This document shows positions 16,432 to 25,443 of a stretch of DNA of 64,000 bases, piece by piece. Below the pieces are notes generated by a model. That model worked only from the letters and a program-made list of their open reading frames with translations. It ran no database searches and was not told where the DNA came from. Positions within the stretch are counted from its first letter, which is position 1. Each line of letters opens with the position of its first letter. A program made the translations under genes and the position numbers. The DNA comes from Spirosoma luteum DSM 19990 (GTDB lineage: Bacteria > Bacteroidota > Bacteroidia > Cytophagales > Spirosomataceae): positions 47,604 through 111,603 of the forward strand of contig NZ_KB893249.1 in NCBI RefSeq assembly GCF_000374065.1, written 5' to 3'.

Positions 16432-17913
16432 ATGTATTTTATTGGATTTGATCTTGGTAGTTCGTCTGTCAAAGCCTGTTTACTGGAAGCTGATAGTGGT
16501 CATGTCGTTGCTTCGGCCTTCTTCCCTGAAACCGAAATGCCCATCGAAGCCCCTCAGCCGGGCTTTGCCGAGCAACAGCCGTCAGCCTGGTGGAAAAACG
16601 CCTGCCGGGCCAGTAAGGCCGTTATGCAGCAGGCCAACGTCCGGCCCGAGGATGTAAAAGCCATCGGCATTTCGTATCAGATGCACGGACTGGTCATTGT
16701 CGATAAAGAGTTCAATGTACTGCGCCCGTCTATTATCTGGTGCGACAGCCGGGCTGTTCCCTACGGCAACCGGGCTTTCGACAAACTGGGCCATGAATAT
16801 ACGCTCCATCACCTGCTCAACTCGCCGGGCAATTTTACGGCTGCCAAACTGGCTTGGGTGAAAGAGAACGAGCCTGATGTGTACGCTCAGGCAACGAATT
16901 TTATGCTGCCTGGCGATTACCTGGCGGCTTGTATGACAGGTGAGATTGTCACGACTGCATCGGGTTTATCAGAAGGGGCTTTCTGGGATTTCCAGGAAAA
17001 CCAGCCGGCCCAATTTCTGCTGGACTATTTTGGTTTCGACCCCGCCCTGATACCGACCATTAAACCCACATTTGCGCCACAGGGAGAGATAACCGCGTCG
17101 GCAGCCGCTGAACTGGGCCTTGCCGCCGGTACCCCCGTCACCTACCGCGCGGGCGACCAGCCCAACAATGCCTGGTCGCTAAATGTGCTGGAACCGGGTC
17201 AAATTGCCGCCACTGCCGGTACATCGGGGGTGGTATACGGCGTTAGTGACCAGGCCAAATATGACCCGCAATCGCGGGTGAACACGTTCCTGCATGTTAG
17301 CAACACCAAAGAAGCCCCACGCTACGGCGTTTTGCTGTGCGTGAATGGTACTGGTATTCTGAATAGCTGGTTACGAAATCAGGTACTGCAACGGTCCATT
17401 AGCTATTCCGACATGAACAAATTGGCCCACGAAGCGCCCATTGGCGCTGATGGGCTGTTCTGTTTACCGTTCGGCAACGGGGCCGAACGGATGCTCGAGA
17501 ACGCTGATTTAGGTGCGTCTTTTCACGGACTGCAGCTAACACGTCACGGCCTGCCGCACCTGATTCGGGCTGCGCAGGAAGGCATTGTGTTTGCGCTCTA
17601 CTACGGTATTCAAATCATGGAAAGCGTTGGCGTTGGGCTGCAAAAAATTAGGGCGGGAGAGGCTAATATGTTTCAGAGTCCGCTCTTCCGCGATACGCTG
17701 GCCAACCTCACCGGAGCTACCATCGAACTCTACAATACCGACGGTGCCCAGGGTGCCGCCCGTGGCGCCGGACTGGGACTGGGCCACTACAAAAACGCGC
17801 AAGAAGCCTTCACCGGCCTGCACGTAACGAAAACCATCGAACCCGACATGCGGGCGCAGGAAGCCTACCGGGATGCCTATGGAAAGTGGCTGGTCAAATT
17901 AAATCACCTTTGA
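16432..17913 (+). CDS. xylB: Xylulokinase (FGGY family)
   Basis: This 493-aa protein matches the FGGY carbohydrate kinases: an N-terminal phosphate-binding FDLGSSSVK motif, an SYQMHGLVIVDKE block with the sugar-binding MHG, the WCDSRAVPY segment, and YRAGDQPNNAW with Asp242 as the predicted catalytic base. It phosphorylates D-xylulose to xylulose-5-phosphate. It diverges from the rhamnosidase, and its xylose isomerase partner is 36 kb away rather than adjacent. A relative of xylulokinase with another pentulose substrate is less likely but not excluded. Confidence 0.85.
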   Translation: MYFIGFDLGSSSVKACLLEADSGHVVASAFFPETEMPIEAPQPGFAEQQPSAWWKNACRASKAVMQQANVRPEDVKAIGISYQMHGLVIVDKEFNVLRPSIIWCDSRAVPYGNRAFDKLGHEYTLHHLLNSPGNFTAAKLAWVKENEPDVYAQATNFMLPGDYLAACMTGEIVTTASGLSEGAFWDFQENQPAQFLLDYFGFDPALIPTIKPTFAPQGEITASAAAELGLAAGTPVTYRAGDQPNNAWSLNVLEPGQIAATAGTSGVVYGVSDQAKYDPQSRVNTFLHVSNTKEAPRYGVLLCVNGTGILNSWLRNQVLQRSISYSDMNKLAHEAPIGADGLFCLPFGNGAERMLENADLGASFHGLQLTRHGLPHLIRAAQEGIVFALYYGIQIMESVGVGLQKIRAGEANMFQSPLFRDTLANLTGATIELYNTDGAQGAARGAGLGLGHYKNAQEAFTGLHVTKTIEPDMRAQEAYRDAYGKWLVKLNHL

Positions 17914-17943
17914 TATACCAATTAGAGTATTAGTATAAATTTG
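17909..17943 (+). promoter_or_regulatory. Candidate promoter (TTTG, 23 bp, TAAATTTG)
   Basis: A TTTG at 17909-17912, overlapping the end of xylB, is followed after 23 bases by TAAATTTG at 17936-17943, which fits the Bacteroidota TTG / TAnnTTTG pattern at the long end of its spacing. A start about 7 bases later gives a 10-base leader before the lipoprotein ATG at 17960. Confidence 0.4.
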
Positions 17944-17959
17944 CCAGAAACAATGCGCT

Positions 17960-18715
17960 ATGAAATTCACCTTGTTTCTCCTTGCTTCACTAGCACTGTT
18001 AACCAGCTGCAGCCCTAATATCCAGGTTGTTACGTTGCGCGGGTCCAACGTTCAGCCCGTTGAGGAAGGGCTGGTACTCGATAACGATACCCTGACGCTG
18101 CAGTACAATTTTGCCAGCGAACGGGGCCGCATGAACTTGTCTATCGTTAATAAACTTGATCGGCCGCTCTACATCGACTGGAAGCGATCGTCATTTATCA
18201 TTGGTCAGGACAAAATAGATTATTGGCGTGATGTATCCGATGTGCAGTTATCGGGGTCATCCACTTCCTACGCTGCCCTTTACAATCGCTACGCGGTTGG
18301 GTACATGAATGGGCAAATATCGAGAGACGATGCGGTCGGGTTTATTCCGCCCAAGACCAAACTCGAAAAACAGCAGTTTGTCATCGTACCCAATGGCTCG
18401 CTCAGATTACCCGGTGACTTCACTGTTGAACAGGAAAAAGCGAATTGGGTGGACCGAAAAAAACCGGTCGATGTTAAACTGTACACCTACGATGACAACA
18501 AATCACCCCTGACGTTCCGCAACTACCTGACTCTTTCGACGGATAAAGATTTCAAAACGGAATTTCACATCGACACCAAGTTCTGGGCATCAGACGTGAA
18601 AGTACTCCCTCGTGATCAGGTCCTTACCCGTAAAATGAGTAGTGAGTACGATTACTCCCTGCCGATTCCGTTCAAAAAAGCCGATAGCTTTTACGTAACA
18701 CTGCCGGTGCAATAG
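17960..18715 (+). CDS. Distant member of the tandem lipoprotein family
   Basis: This 251-aa protein has the lipoprotein signal MKFTLFLLASLALLTSC (Cys17). The core aligns with the array at 4280-7377: the GRMNLSIVNKLDRPLYIDW block corresponds to GRMRFLLFNKTDQPLYIDW, and KFWASDVKVL corresponds to FWVDTIQVV. It differs by having a longer centre (EQEKANWVDRKKPVDVKL) and by lacking the C-terminal hydrophobic helix. It lies 46 bp after xylB, with a candidate promoter of its own. The function is unknown. Confidence 0.75.
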   Translation: MKFTLFLLASLALLTSCSPNIQVVTLRGSNVQPVEEGLVLDNDTLTLQYNFASERGRMNLSIVNKLDRPLYIDWKRSSFIIGQDKIDYWRDVSDVQLSGSSTSYAALYNRYAVGYMNGQISRDDAVGFIPPKTKLEKQQFVIVPNGSLRLPGDFTVEQEKANWVDRKKPVDVKLYTYDDNKSPLTFRNYLTLSTDKDFKTEFHIDTKFWASDVKVLPRDQVLTRKMSSEYDYSLPIPFKKADSFYVTLPVQ

Positions 18716-18728
18716 TTTCTGATTACAA

Positions 18729-19547
18729 TTATGGCTTTCCCCACTGCGGCTTGCGCTTTTCCAGAAAAGCAGCAATGCCTTCTCTGGCATCGGGCGTTTG
18801 CTGAAGTCGCTGAAACTCATCCTGTAAAAAAGCCTGTCTCTGCTCCGGCGACAGGCTTTTTAGTTCCTGGGCGGCTCGCAGGCCAAACTGCATCGCTGTG
18901 GGCGAAAATTGCTTCAATTCATCGGTTAGTTGCGTAATGGCGGTATCCAGTTCGTTGGCCGGTACTACGCTGGTGACCAGTCCAACCGCCATTGCCTCCA
19001 TAGCCGTCAGCGTTTTGGCACGTAGGCAAAGGTCGAGCGCGGTACGGACGGTCATGATGTCCAGTAACACGTCCAGCACCTGAAACGGAAACAGGCCGCG
19101 CTTTACTTCGGGTAAACTGAATGTGGCTGACTCAGCCGCAACGACGTACGTACTGCCTCCTACCAGCAAAAACCCGCCGGCATATACTGACCCCTGCACC
19201 CTAGCGATACAGGGTTTATGCAGGCCCGCCATCAACTCGCCCAACCGAATTGGGCCGGATGGTTCGGGAACCGAAAACGTTTCAGAATCCCCCGACGATA
19301 GGCTCTTCAAGTCCATACCAGCACAAAAAGTGTCGCCTGTAGCGGCCAGCACTACTATCCACACATCGGTAGTATAGTATGCATAAGTCAGTGCAAAAGC
19401 CAATTCGGCCAGCAGGGGCGGATTGAGGGCGTTCTTTTTTTCGGGCCGGTTTAGCGTGATGGTCAAAACATGATCATCGAATAAGGTCAATAGATAACGA
19501 AAACCGTCAACCGGTAGCTGAACTGTTTGAGAAGCCGTGTAAACCAT
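18729..19547 (-). CDS. Enoyl-CoA hydratase/isomerase family protein
   Basis: This 272-aa crotonase-fold protein has the expected blocks: ITLNRPEKKNALNPPLL, VVLAATGDTFCAGMDLKSL (first oxyanion-hole segment) and CIARVQGSVYAGGFLLVGGS (second). In classical hydratases two Glu residues act in the latter segments; here the second loop reads TFSLPEVKRGLFPF, with one Glu in place. It may act in fatty-acid or amino-acid beta-oxidation. It is convergent with the lipoprotein gene, with 13 bp between stops. Confidence 0.8.
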   Translation of the reverse strand: MVYTASQTVQLPVDGFRYLLTLFDDHVLTITLNRPEKKNALNPPLLAELAFALTYAYYTTDVWIVVLAATGDTFCAGMDLKSLSSGDSETFSVPEPSGPIRLGELMAGLHKPCIARVQGSVYAGGFLLVGGSTYVVAAESATFSLPEVKRGLFPFQVLDVLLDIMTVRTALDLCLRAKTLTAMEAMAVGLVTSVVPANELDTAITQLTDELKQFSPTAMQFGLRAAQELKSLSPEQRQAFLQDEFQRLQQTPDAREGIAAFLEKRKPQWGKP

Positions 19548-19651
19548 AGCAGAAAGGTACGAATATACCGTTTACGAAACTTTTAGCGGGAGGTATATGG
19601 CTAGTTACCCATTCAGAGTTATAGGATAAATCTAACGCTTCCTGCTCACCC

Positions 19652-20779
19652 ATGAAAACGGTTTTACTTCTGGTTCTGGTACTCTTCAGCATGGGGATGG
19701 CACAGGCTTCTCATTTGCTGGGTGGCTATATCCGGGCAACGCCCGTTTCGGGTTCATCACTCACCTACCAAATCTCAGCCGTGCTTTATCTGGATGAGGT
19801 CACTGGAAAAACAGCAACGAATCAGACGGATGCCATCCAAATCTGTCTGGGTGATGGCACTACAGCCACTGCCTACCGGGCGAGTCGGATGATACTTACC
19901 AATCAAACGACCAGCATCAACAGCTACACGCTGATTCATACCTACGTCGGGCCGGGTACGTATACGCTAACAACGTCTGTTTCCAACCGGACGCCCAATA
20001 AAGTGATACCTAACGCCGAAAATCTGTTGCTCACCCTCAATACTACGTTTACGACCAATACAACAGCCGCAAACCAAACACCAGCAGCGGGCTTCCCTCC
20101 TACTAGTTTTCGCATTGGCGTTAACAGCCGAGCGGTGCTATCATTGAAGGCTACCGATGCCGAGGGAGATAGCCTTGTTTACGGTCTGGCGAAGCCACTA
20201 ACGACGCTGAGCATTAGTCAGTCCTGTACAGCGCAGGTTATTCCTACTTATCAGTATCCTAATGATATTACTAAGCGTGGTACGTTCAAAGTCAATAGTA
20301 CTACGGGAGATTTAGTTTGGGATAGCCCTGTTGAAGTAGGGTTATATAGTGTTGCCCTGAACATAAGTGAATATCGAACTGGTGTTCTGATTAGTCAGAC
20401 AACGCAGGAAATTACGCTGTTTGTCGATGACCTGCCCGGTACGCCCGGTGTTAGTCCACCTTACGAACCAGCCATTCAGGGCGTAGGCGGTGGCCTGGTA
20501 ATGGCAACGACCTCGTATGCCGACACCGATTTCCTGCTAACTACCTTTCCCAGCCCGGTTGATGACCAGTTACAGGTCGTAATTCAGACGAGTAATCTTA
20601 CTTCTCCAATGGTTGAGATGACCGATATAAACGGCCGAATTCTCCATAAACTGATATTCAACCGGCTAGCCCGGCAGCACGAGCAGGTCATTGGCATGGG
20701 TAGTATGACACCCGGAGTTTACATTCTTCGGGTCAGTATTGGGGAGCGGTCTATTTCGCGGAAGATTGTGAAACGCTAG
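19652..20779 (+). CDS. Secreted protein with T9SS type A sorting domain
   Basis: This 375-aa protein has a signal peptide followed by ASHLLGGYIRATP, a start common among Bacteroidota surface proteins, then beta-rich Thr-rich domains (about 25-270). The last 80 residues form a Por_Secre_tail: TTFPSPVDDQLQVVIQ, MTDINGRILHK and TPGVYILRVSIGERSISRK, ending in KIVKR. The tail directs export by the type IX system and removal at the cell surface. It is a surface protein of unknown binding role. Its stop abuts the stop of the radical SAM gene with no intergenic base. Confidence 0.85.
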   Translation: MKTVLLLVLVLFSMGMAQASHLLGGYIRATPVSGSSLTYQISAVLYLDEVTGKTATNQTDAIQICLGDGTTATAYRASRMILTNQTTSINSYTLIHTYVGPGTYTLTTSVSNRTPNKVIPNAENLLLTLNTTFTTNTTAANQTPAAGFPPTSFRIGVNSRAVLSLKATDAEGDSLVYGLAKPLTTLSISQSCTAQVIPTYQYPNDITKRGTFKVNSTTGDLVWDSPVEVGLYSVALNISEYRTGVLISQTTQEITLFVDDLPGTPGVSPPYEPAIQGVGGGLVMATTSYADTDFLLTTFPSPVDDQLQVVIQTSNLTSPMVEMTDINGRILHKLIFNRLARQHEQVIGMGSMTPGVYILRVSIGERSISRKIVKR

Positions 20780-21763
20780 TCAAAGCAACTGTTTCCAGGT
20801 GCCTTTCACCCAGTTGTATCTGAGCGTACTGGGCAGGGCCTGCCAGAAATATTTGCTGACTTCAACGGCAAAGGATGGCTGCATGTAGCAATTGATGGCG
20901 CAGCCCTGGCAGGCGGGTAAGCGCCCTTCCAAAGCGACTAATTTTTGTACGTCGGCCGAATTATACAGTTCGTACAGGTTATCGGCTATCGCAAATTCTT
21001 TCAGGCCCAGGTGATAGCATGGAAGCACCAGTTTATTCTCCGGCGAAATGACAATGGTGGTGCTTCCCGCCCGGCAGACAGGCTTTTCAATGTGGTTACC
21101 CCCATCCCGCCGAAGCTGAATAAACCCTTCATTCAGGTAAACCATCTTCTGCTTACCCCAGGCAGATAGTTGTTGCAACGCATCTTCCGAAAGACTCCCC
21201 CCGGTTTCAACGGTGTTATAGTCGAATACGGGATTCAGGATGAGAACAAGGTCATTAGGGCGGCAGATTTCCTCATACATCGGTCTGATTTGATGTACGT
21301 TGTGGGGAAATACCGTGAATAAAATATCCGGCCGTTCGCCCAGTTTTCGGGCTAAGGCAATGGATTCCATCACCTTATCGAAGCACTTTACCCCGCGCGA
21401 CTGGTCATGTTCAGTTCCTACCGGCGAATCGAGCGAGAAGTGAAGCATATCCACCAGGCCCCGGAGCCGTTCGGCTAGTTTGGGATACAGCAGGGCGTTG
21501 GTCGTGAGAGTGGTAATGAAGCCCAGTTCTTTAGCTTCGCGGAGCAGTTCGGGCAACTGCCGATGCAGTAGCGGTTCGCCCCCGGTAAAATCAATAACCC
21601 GAACGCCTAACTTCTTGAGGTCACGGAAGTTTTGCCGGGCATTGTCGAGGGTGACATAAGGCGAGGGACGCTCCCATATATCGCAGAAACTACAGGTCGC
21701 ATTGCAGCGATAGGTCAGGTAATAATTGCACAGAACCGGGTGGGAGACAAGGCGCATAGGCAT
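20780..21763 (-). CDS. Radical SAM protein with C-terminal Cys cluster
   Basis: This 327-aa protein has the radical SAM CxxxCxxC motif (Cys20, Cys24, Cys27 in RCNATCSFC), the GGEPLLHRQ segment and a TNALLYP block. C-terminal cysteines (CRAGSTT, LPCYHLGL, CQGCAINC) resemble a SPASM or twitch extension that binds a further Fe-S cluster. Members of this type modify proteins, peptides or small molecules; no precursor peptide or partner gene is visible nearby, so the substrate is unknown. The family is common as a single conserved gene in Cytophagales (recollection, not searched). Confidence 0.8.
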   Translation of the reverse strand: MPMRLVSHPVLCNYYLTYRCNATCSFCDIWERPSPYVTLDNARQNFRDLKKLGVRVIDFTGGEPLLHRQLPELLREAKELGFITTLTTNALLYPKLAERLRGLVDMLHFSLDSPVGTEHDQSRGVKCFDKVMESIALARKLGERPDILFTVFPHNVHQIRPMYEEICRPNDLVLILNPVFDYNTVETGGSLSEDALQQLSAWGKQKMVYLNEGFIQLRRDGGNHIEKPVCRAGSTTIVISPENKLVLPCYHLGLKEFAIADNLYELYNSADVQKLVALEGRLPACQGCAINCYMQPSFAVEVSKYFWQALPSTLRYNWVKGTWKQLL

Positions 21764-21773
21764 GAGACTTGGG

Positions 21774-21833
21774 GCACAGGGCTAAGGGTTAACAGGAAGA
21801 ATATCCCCTACGCTCCAAACCCCTGCCCTGTGC
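21774..21833 (-). terminator. Inverted repeat between accD and the radical SAM gene
   Basis: A 9-bp perfect pair (21774-21782 with 21825-21833) encloses about 42 bases containing GGG and CCCC runs that could extend the stem imperfectly. It lies exactly in the gap after the accD stop and may attenuate readthrough into the radical SAM gene. Confidence 0.4.
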
Positions 21834-22675
21834 TACAAAAGCATTTTAAACAAACTAACCACCTTGTCTTTCAAATCTTTCCGGTCGACGATAAAATCCA
21901 GAAAGCCATGGTCGAGCACGAATTCGGCACTCTGAAAGTCTTTGGGCAGGTCTTTGCCGATGGTTTCGCGGATAACGCGTGGCCCGGCAAATCCAATCAG
22001 TGCTTCGGGTTCGGCAATGTTAAAATCACCGAGCATAGCGTACGAAGCCGTTACGCCCCCGGTGGTTGGATCGGTTAGCAACGATATATAGGGTAATCTG
22101 GCTTTGTCCAGCAGGGCCAGTTTAGCGGAAGTTTTAGCCATTTGCATCAGCGAAAAACCGGCTTCCATCATACGTGCCCCTCCCGACCGGGAAACCATCA
22201 GAAACGGGGTCCTGTGCTGAATAGCGTGATCGATGGCACGGGCTATTTTTTCCCCAACTACGGACCCCATGGAACCGCCAATAAAATTAAAATCCATAAC
22301 GGCCACCGTCACGGTCAGCCCATACATCGGCCCGTGGGCAGTACGTACGGCATCGTTCAACCCGGTTTTCTCAATGGTTGCTTTTACCCGGGCCGGATAC
22401 GGTTTTGTATCGGTAAACTTCAGTGGATCGGCGGAGGTCATGCTGGCATCCAGTTCGGTGAACGTATCTTCATCGAACAGAAGGGAAAAATAGGCTTCAG
22501 AACCAATCCGGTCGTGGTAATTACAATGAACACAGGTGTAAGCATTGAGCTTATGTTCCCGGGTTTGCATTGCTTTTTTACAGTTCGGACACTGATACCA
22601 CAACCCATCGGGAGCTTCCCGCTTCATTTCGGTTGGGGTCTGAATACCTTTATCTTTTCGGACGAACCAGGACAT
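21833..22675 (-). CDS. accD: Acetyl-CoA carboxylase carboxyltransferase, beta subunit
   Basis: This 280-aa protein carries the N-terminal four-Cys zinc ribbon (Cys29, Cys32, Cys48, Cys51 in CPNCKK and CVHC) and the carboxyltransferase core with [37 protein letters not shown] and [16 protein letters not shown]. It transfers carboxyl from biotin to acetyl-CoA to make malonyl-CoA. Length and motifs are those of bacterial AccD. A TACCTTTA box at 22713-22706 is a weak -7 candidate. No accA neighbour is present. Confidence 0.95.
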   Translation of the reverse strand: MSWFVRKDKGIQTPTEMKREAPDGLWYQCPNCKKAMQTREHKLNAYTCVHCNYHDRIGSEAYFSLLFDEDTFTELDASMTSADPLKFTDTKPYPARVKATIEKTGLNDAVRTAHGPMYGLTVTVAVMDFNFIGGSMGSVVGEKIARAIDHAIQHRTPFLMVSRSGGARMMEAGFSLMQMAKTSAKLALLDKARLPYISLLTDPTTGGVTASYAMLGDFNIAEPEALIGFAGPRVIRETIGKDLPKDFQSAEFVLDHGFLDFIVDRKDLKDKVVSLFKMLL

Positions 22676-22869
22676 TTTCAGTAAGTAATTAGCAAGAAAG
22701 GACTGTAAAGGTACAAAGAAATCAAGTCCAACGATTATATAAAGCAGTTGTCATACCTTCGCCGAAAAATGTTCCCAGCCTAAAACGTGGCTCGATTACC
22801 CCAAAACCAGATAGTCAGTTTCCGATTGCTTCGGTTTTTTTATGGCTGATAAAGTTGTTGCTTTGCTTC

Positions 22870-23310
22870 ATGAAACATCTCTTAGCTGTCCTGTTATTGG
22901 GCTTTACCCTGTCGGCATCTGGTCAGGCATCGGTGGCCTATTACCCGTGGAGTGATTTGATTACGGTCAGTTCCAATGCCGACCGGGCTTTCTGGGTTGA
23001 TGCCCGTGTTCAGACCAATACCCTGTTTGGTTCATTGAGTACTACCATCTGCCCGATGGTAAACGTGGCCCGCCGGTCGCAGGTAAATTATTATACTGGT
23101 TTGGGAATTCGATTCAACGCGTTAAACGTAATCGATAACCGCGATGTGCTGGAAGGATACTCGCTGCACGTCGGTGTCCGGATCATGCCCCTCACGTTTA
23201 TGCCTAACCTGCGTGTTGCATTCGAGTTGGCACCTTATTCACGTAAGGATTTCAAGACAGGCAACTTGCAGTCGTTCCTGGGACTGGCATGTCAGTTTGG
23301 CAAAAAATAG
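22870..23310 (+). CDS. Small secreted beta-rich protein
   Basis: The 146-aa product is taken from ATG 22870 (MKHLLAVLLLGFTLSASGQ), which gives a clean signal peptide; a start 15 bp upstream is possible. The remainder has aromatic strands (VDARVQTNTLFGSLS, VNYYTGLGIRF, GYSLHVGVRIMPL) and ends SFLGLACQFGKK, consistent with a small outer membrane barrel. It is convergent with the ctp protease gene, from which a long hairpin separates it. The function is unknown. Confidence 0.65.
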   Translation: MKHLLAVLLLGFTLSASGQASVAYYPWSDLITVSSNADRAFWVDARVQTNTLFGSLSTTICPMVNVARRSQVNYYTGLGIRFNALNVIDNRDVLEGYSLHVGVRIMPLTFMPNLRVAFELAPYSRKDFKTGNLQSFLGLACQFGKK

Positions 23311-23375
23311 GTTCACGGTTTACAGTAGCTGACGCATACATGTGTTTATGCGTCAGCTACTGTAAACCGTGAACC
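23310..23375. terminator. Long perfect hairpin (29-bp stem, 8-base loop) between convergent genes
   Basis: Arms 23310-23338 and 23347-23375 pair without mismatch; the left arm begins at the last base of the upstream stop codon. The gap after the right arm carries a second echo of the arm sequence (TTTAAACCGTAACC, about 23382-23395). No T-run follows on either strand. It probably ends transcription from both directions, and is far longer than usual intrinsic terminators. Confidence 0.75.
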
Positions 23376-23395
23376 GAATACTTTAAACCGTAACC

Positions 23396-25123
23396 CTACT
23401 TCTGATTATACGACATTGCGCCGTGCTCCAGTTTATCGGCCCGGTCAAACAGTTGGAGGGCTTTCTGATAGGTATCGTCCGTTTGGCTGATGACCCGGAA
23501 GAATTCGTTGTTTTGGCCGGACTTGTTTTCCTTCTGATAAATAGACCGGGCTACCAGTGCTTTAATCTGGTTCCGGATGTAATTCTTGGAGCGGTTATAC
23601 TCTTTCTCGTTGAATTTAATCCCTTCAGCCGTCGCATCTTTCACCAGCCGGTTCATTTGCTCATCGGTAATGGTAACGGTGCGGTTAAACTCGGCAAAAG
23701 GCATCTTTTCGAGTTTCTGCTTATTCTCATTCGTGTACTCCATCGCGAATTCGCGAATAATACTCTTTCCGTAAAGCTGCACCAGGTATGCAGTCTGCCA
23801 GGTTGAGTCACGCGGAATAAAGTAGTCGGGCGTGATACCACCCCCGCCGTACACAACCCGGCCACCGTCGGTTTTGAATTTCAGTTTAGGATCGTTTTTG
23901 ATGGAATCGGCAATATAATATTCACCCCGTTTTGAGCGCAATTCGAGGTCTTTTTCATAATCGCCTTCCTGCCCCAGCACATAAGGTTTCTGGATGCTCC
24001 GGCCACTTGGCGTGTAATAGCGCGAGATGGTGAGCCGCAACTCCGACCCATCGGAGAGCGTTACCGGCATCTGCACCAGGCCTTTACCAAACGACCGCCG
24101 ACCCGCAACCAGGGCACGGTCATGGTCCTGCAACGCTCCTGACACAATTTCGGAAGCTGACGCGCTACCCTCATCAATCAACACAACCAGAGCTCCCTCC
24201 TCAAACTGACCGGCAATATGGGCATAGGTTTTACGGTCGTAGCGGTTGTCTTTCCCATCCGTATATACCAGTAGTTTATTACCCGAAATAAATTCGTCGG
24301 CAATGTTGGTAGCCCGGTCCATATAACCGCCGGGGTTGTTACGGAGGTCCATCAACAATTGCGTCATTCCTTTCGATTTGAGGGAGGCCAGCGCAGTTTT
24401 GAATTCGTCGTAGGTTGTTTCGGAGAACCGGTTGATCTTGATATAGCCCGTTTTTCCATCAATCATATAAGCCGCGTCAATCGAGTACGTCGGAATACGG
24501 TCTCGGGTAACAATAAAGTCCTTAGGCTTCGGATCCCCCTTCCGCAAAACAGTCAGTTTAACGTCGGTACCGCGTTTGCCACGAAGGGCTTTAAACACGG
24601 CACTGTTCTCGATTTTACCGTTTCCCAGCGGTTTGTCATCCACCTCAATAATCTTGTCGCCACTCCGAATACCAACCGCTTCGGACGGACCACCCGCCAG
24701 GGGCGTTACCACGTAAACCGTGTCTTTATAGATGTTGAACTCAACACCAATCCCGTCGAAGCCCCCCTCCAGCTGCGACCGGGCGGCAACAGCATCCTGT
24801 GGGTTCATGTAGGCGGTATGCGGGTCGAGTTTCTCGAGCATTTTCTCGATTGAATAATCCACCAGTTCGTCGGTATTAACCGAGTCAACGTAGTTATTTT
24901 CGATCAACTGCAAAATTTCCCGGTACTTGGTATACCCGCGTCCAATCCCATTCATGCTTTTTGTTGCACCAAAGAATGTAGCGCCAATGAGCATCCCCCC
25001 GGCCAGTGTAATACCCAGCAGCATGGGTAGCCTAACCGTTGCTTTATTGTTCTGAATGCCCGATTTTGTTGATGAGGATCTACGCCCGGCCCATTCATTT
25101 TCGGCCTTATTATCTTTCTCCAT
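23396..25123 (-). CDS. C-terminal processing protease (S41, CtpA type)
   Basis: The 575-aa product is taken from ATG 25123 (MEKDNKAENEW); the longer frame adds 51 residues with no signal. A membrane anchor (PMLLGITLAGGMLIGATFF) precedes the N-terminal helical part, a PDZ domain (GIGVEFNIY, VTPLAGGPSEAVGIRSGD) and the S41 core with DEGSASASEIVSGALQD (nucleophile Ser) and SFGKGLVQ (general base Lys). It is a periplasmic or outer-face protease that trims or degrades envelope proteins. A long C-terminal extension is typical of the Bacteroidota members. Confidence 0.9.
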   Translation of the reverse strand: MEKDNKAENEWAGRRSSSTKSGIQNNKATVRLPMLLGITLAGGMLIGATFFGATKSMNGIGRGYTKYREILQLIENNYVDSVNTDELVDYSIEKMLEKLDPHTAYMNPQDAVAARSQLEGGFDGIGVEFNIYKDTVYVVTPLAGGPSEAVGIRSGDKIIEVDDKPLGNGKIENSAVFKALRGKRGTDVKLTVLRKGDPKPKDFIVTRDRIPTYSIDAAYMIDGKTGYIKINRFSETTYDEFKTALASLKSKGMTQLLMDLRNNPGGYMDRATNIADEFISGNKLLVYTDGKDNRYDRKTYAHIAGQFEEGALVVLIDEGSASASEIVSGALQDHDRALVAGRRSFGKGLVQMPVTLSDGSELRLTISRYYTPSGRSIQKPYVLGQEGDYEKDLELRSKRGEYYIADSIKNDPKLKFKTDGGRVVYGGGGITPDYFIPRDSTWQTAYLVQLYGKSIIREFAMEYTNENKQKLEKMPFAEFNRTVTITDEQMNRLVKDATAEGIKFNEKEYNRSKNYIRNQIKALVARSIYQKENKSGQNNEFFRVISQTDDTYQKALQLFDRADKLEHGAMSYNQK

Positions 25124-25147
25124 TCGTTCGTATCTTCTATAAGCAAT

Positions 25148-25170
25148 TAACGGTCTTAAGGTAGCGAAAT
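25148..25170 (+). other. 23-bp match to conserved 23S rRNA segment (I-CeuI-site region)
   Basis: The + strand here matches the universally conserved 23S segment that contains the I-CeuI site at 22 of 23 positions from memory, the difference being T for C at 25156. Flanking bases do not match, so this is not an rRNA gene. On the minus strand it lies 25-47 bp upstream of the ctp start codon, where it includes TACCTTAA, a weak -7-like box. It may be coincidence. Confidence 0.5.
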
Positions 25171-25388
25171 GTTTACCGGAAATGTTATTTGTTGTTAAAA
25201 AATGTAGCTGCACCCATTGGCTATTCCAGGTTATGAACAGCCGGTTATCACCCGTCTTATACGCTGAACGATGCACGACCGGATTGACTCAGTACAGGCA
25301 CGCAAATAAGATGATTTTAGCCAGAACACCCGAACCGACTGCTCAGCTAACAGGAGAGTATTTTTCATACGACCTGATAGTAACAAAA

Positions 25389-25420
25389 ACGCCATTCCCG
25401 GGTCAAACCAGGAATGGCGT
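25389..25420 (-). terminator. Intrinsic terminator of the Ohr gene
   Basis: A 10-bp perfect stem (25389-25398 with 25411-25420) and 12-base loop lie 24 bp after the Ohr stop. Read on the minus strand it is followed by TTTTTG. The rest of the roughly 320 bp gap between ctp and Ohr holds no supported gene. Confidence 0.7.
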
Positions 25421-25443
25421 GTCTATTGACTGAGTGGACCGGC

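Noticed and set aside
25145-25175. Possible 23S rRNA gene fragment
   Set aside because: Only 23 bases match and flanks diverge, so there is no rRNA gene; kept only as a curiosity.
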